From Streptomyces hyderabadensis (lineage in GTDB: Bacteria; Actinomycetota; Actinomycetes; Streptomycetales; Streptomycetaceae): DNA of 64,000 nt. Location: the NCBI RefSeq assembly GCF_020404845.1, contig NZ_JAIOJZ010000006.1, positions 145,263-209,262 of the forward strand. Direction: 5' to 3'. The notes beneath the pieces were generated by a model that was not told where the DNA came from, ran no database searches, and saw only the letters and a program-made list of their open reading frames with translations. Each line of letters starts with the position of its first letter. The first letter of the stretch is position 1. Positions 63,989-64,000 of the stretch are shown here, piece by piece. The position numbers were made by a program, and so were the translations under genes.

Positions 63989-64000
63989 ATGTTCGACGTC
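63989..64000 (+). CDS. Start of a probable MarC-family membrane protein (partial)
   Basis: ATG TTC GAC GTC (MFDV) begins at 63989 and runs off the window. Streptomyces MarC proteins commonly begin MFDV and often follow the PHP gene. Only four codons are visible, so the name rests on context. Confidence 0.35.

Overview
The window is high-GC DNA with strong G/C preference at third codon positions, many GTG starts (one TTG and one apparent ATT), GGAGG-type ribosome binding sites and the oligopeptide-permease locus bldK. All of this points to the core chromosome of a Streptomyces. No tRNA, rRNA, CRISPR array, insertion sequence, prophage or biosynthetic cluster is visible. Nearly every gene is a housekeeping, envelope or regulatory gene of the conserved core.

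Layout. 0.2-4.2 kb: a PAS-PAS-GAF-PP2C-HATPase switch phosphatase, a small antisense membrane ORF and a membrane-anchored TIM-barrel-like protein. 4.2-8.1 kb (minus): an actinobacterial three-subunit succinate dehydrogenase (sdhB, sdhA, membrane anchor) plus a small coiled-coil protein. 8.4-12.7 kb: an LpqW-like solute-binding lipoprotein and the ribosomal GTPase TypA. 13.3-25.7 kb: two complete oligopeptide ABC operons in tandem, bldKA-E and a second five-gene set; a short SBP-like leader ORF lies before bldKA. 25.9-29.8 kb: an S9 dipeptidyl peptidase, a tiny membrane protein, the mycothiol deacetylase MshB and a four-helix membrane protein. 29.9-35.9 kb: a long disordered membrane protein with an extracellular peptidoglycan-binding-like domain, then a coupled ABC exporter/two-component operon. 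36-43.7 kb: SirB1-like and GNAT proteins, ferredoxin, the lysine/DAP genes dapC and dapE, a lysozyme-like membrane protein and a LOG-family phosphoribohydrolase. 43.8-47.9 kb: FolP2, a DivIVA-like protein, 3-methyladenine glycosylase, an enoyl-CoA hydratase, DUF3117 and an O-methyltransferase. 48.1-53.7 kb: an envelope-stress module of ECF sigma factor, zinc anti-sigma factor, HtrA protease and TatB, followed by an unknown protein. 53.8-64 kb: Mrp, DUF1003, a soluble MgtE/CBS protein, a lipoprotein, CorA, a SUFU-domain protein, an MFS exporter, DUF6758, a PHP phosphoesterase and the first codons of a probable marC.

How it fits together. The order typA/LpqW-like - mshB - fdxA/dapC - dapE - LOG - folP2 - DivIVA-like - tagA - DUF3117 - O-methyltransferase - sigma/anti-sigma/htrA/tatB - mrp - DUF1003/MgtE-CBS - corA parallels, as I recall it, the Rv1165-Rv1239c stretch of Mycobacterium tuberculosis. 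The window therefore looks like an old actinobacterial backbone into which Streptomyces-specific peptide transport and regulation have been placed. Shared themes are peptide import and degradation, envelope stress and secretion, DAP/cell-wall supply, mycothiol redox and Mg2+/Co2+ homeostasis.

The most interesting unexplained signals are regulatory: perfect palindromes before the LOG gene and behind a secreted-protein gene, an operator nested in the MFS promoter, the SBP-like relic before bldKA, and the non-canonical start of the O-methyltransferase. I did not find a clear undescribed multi-gene system.
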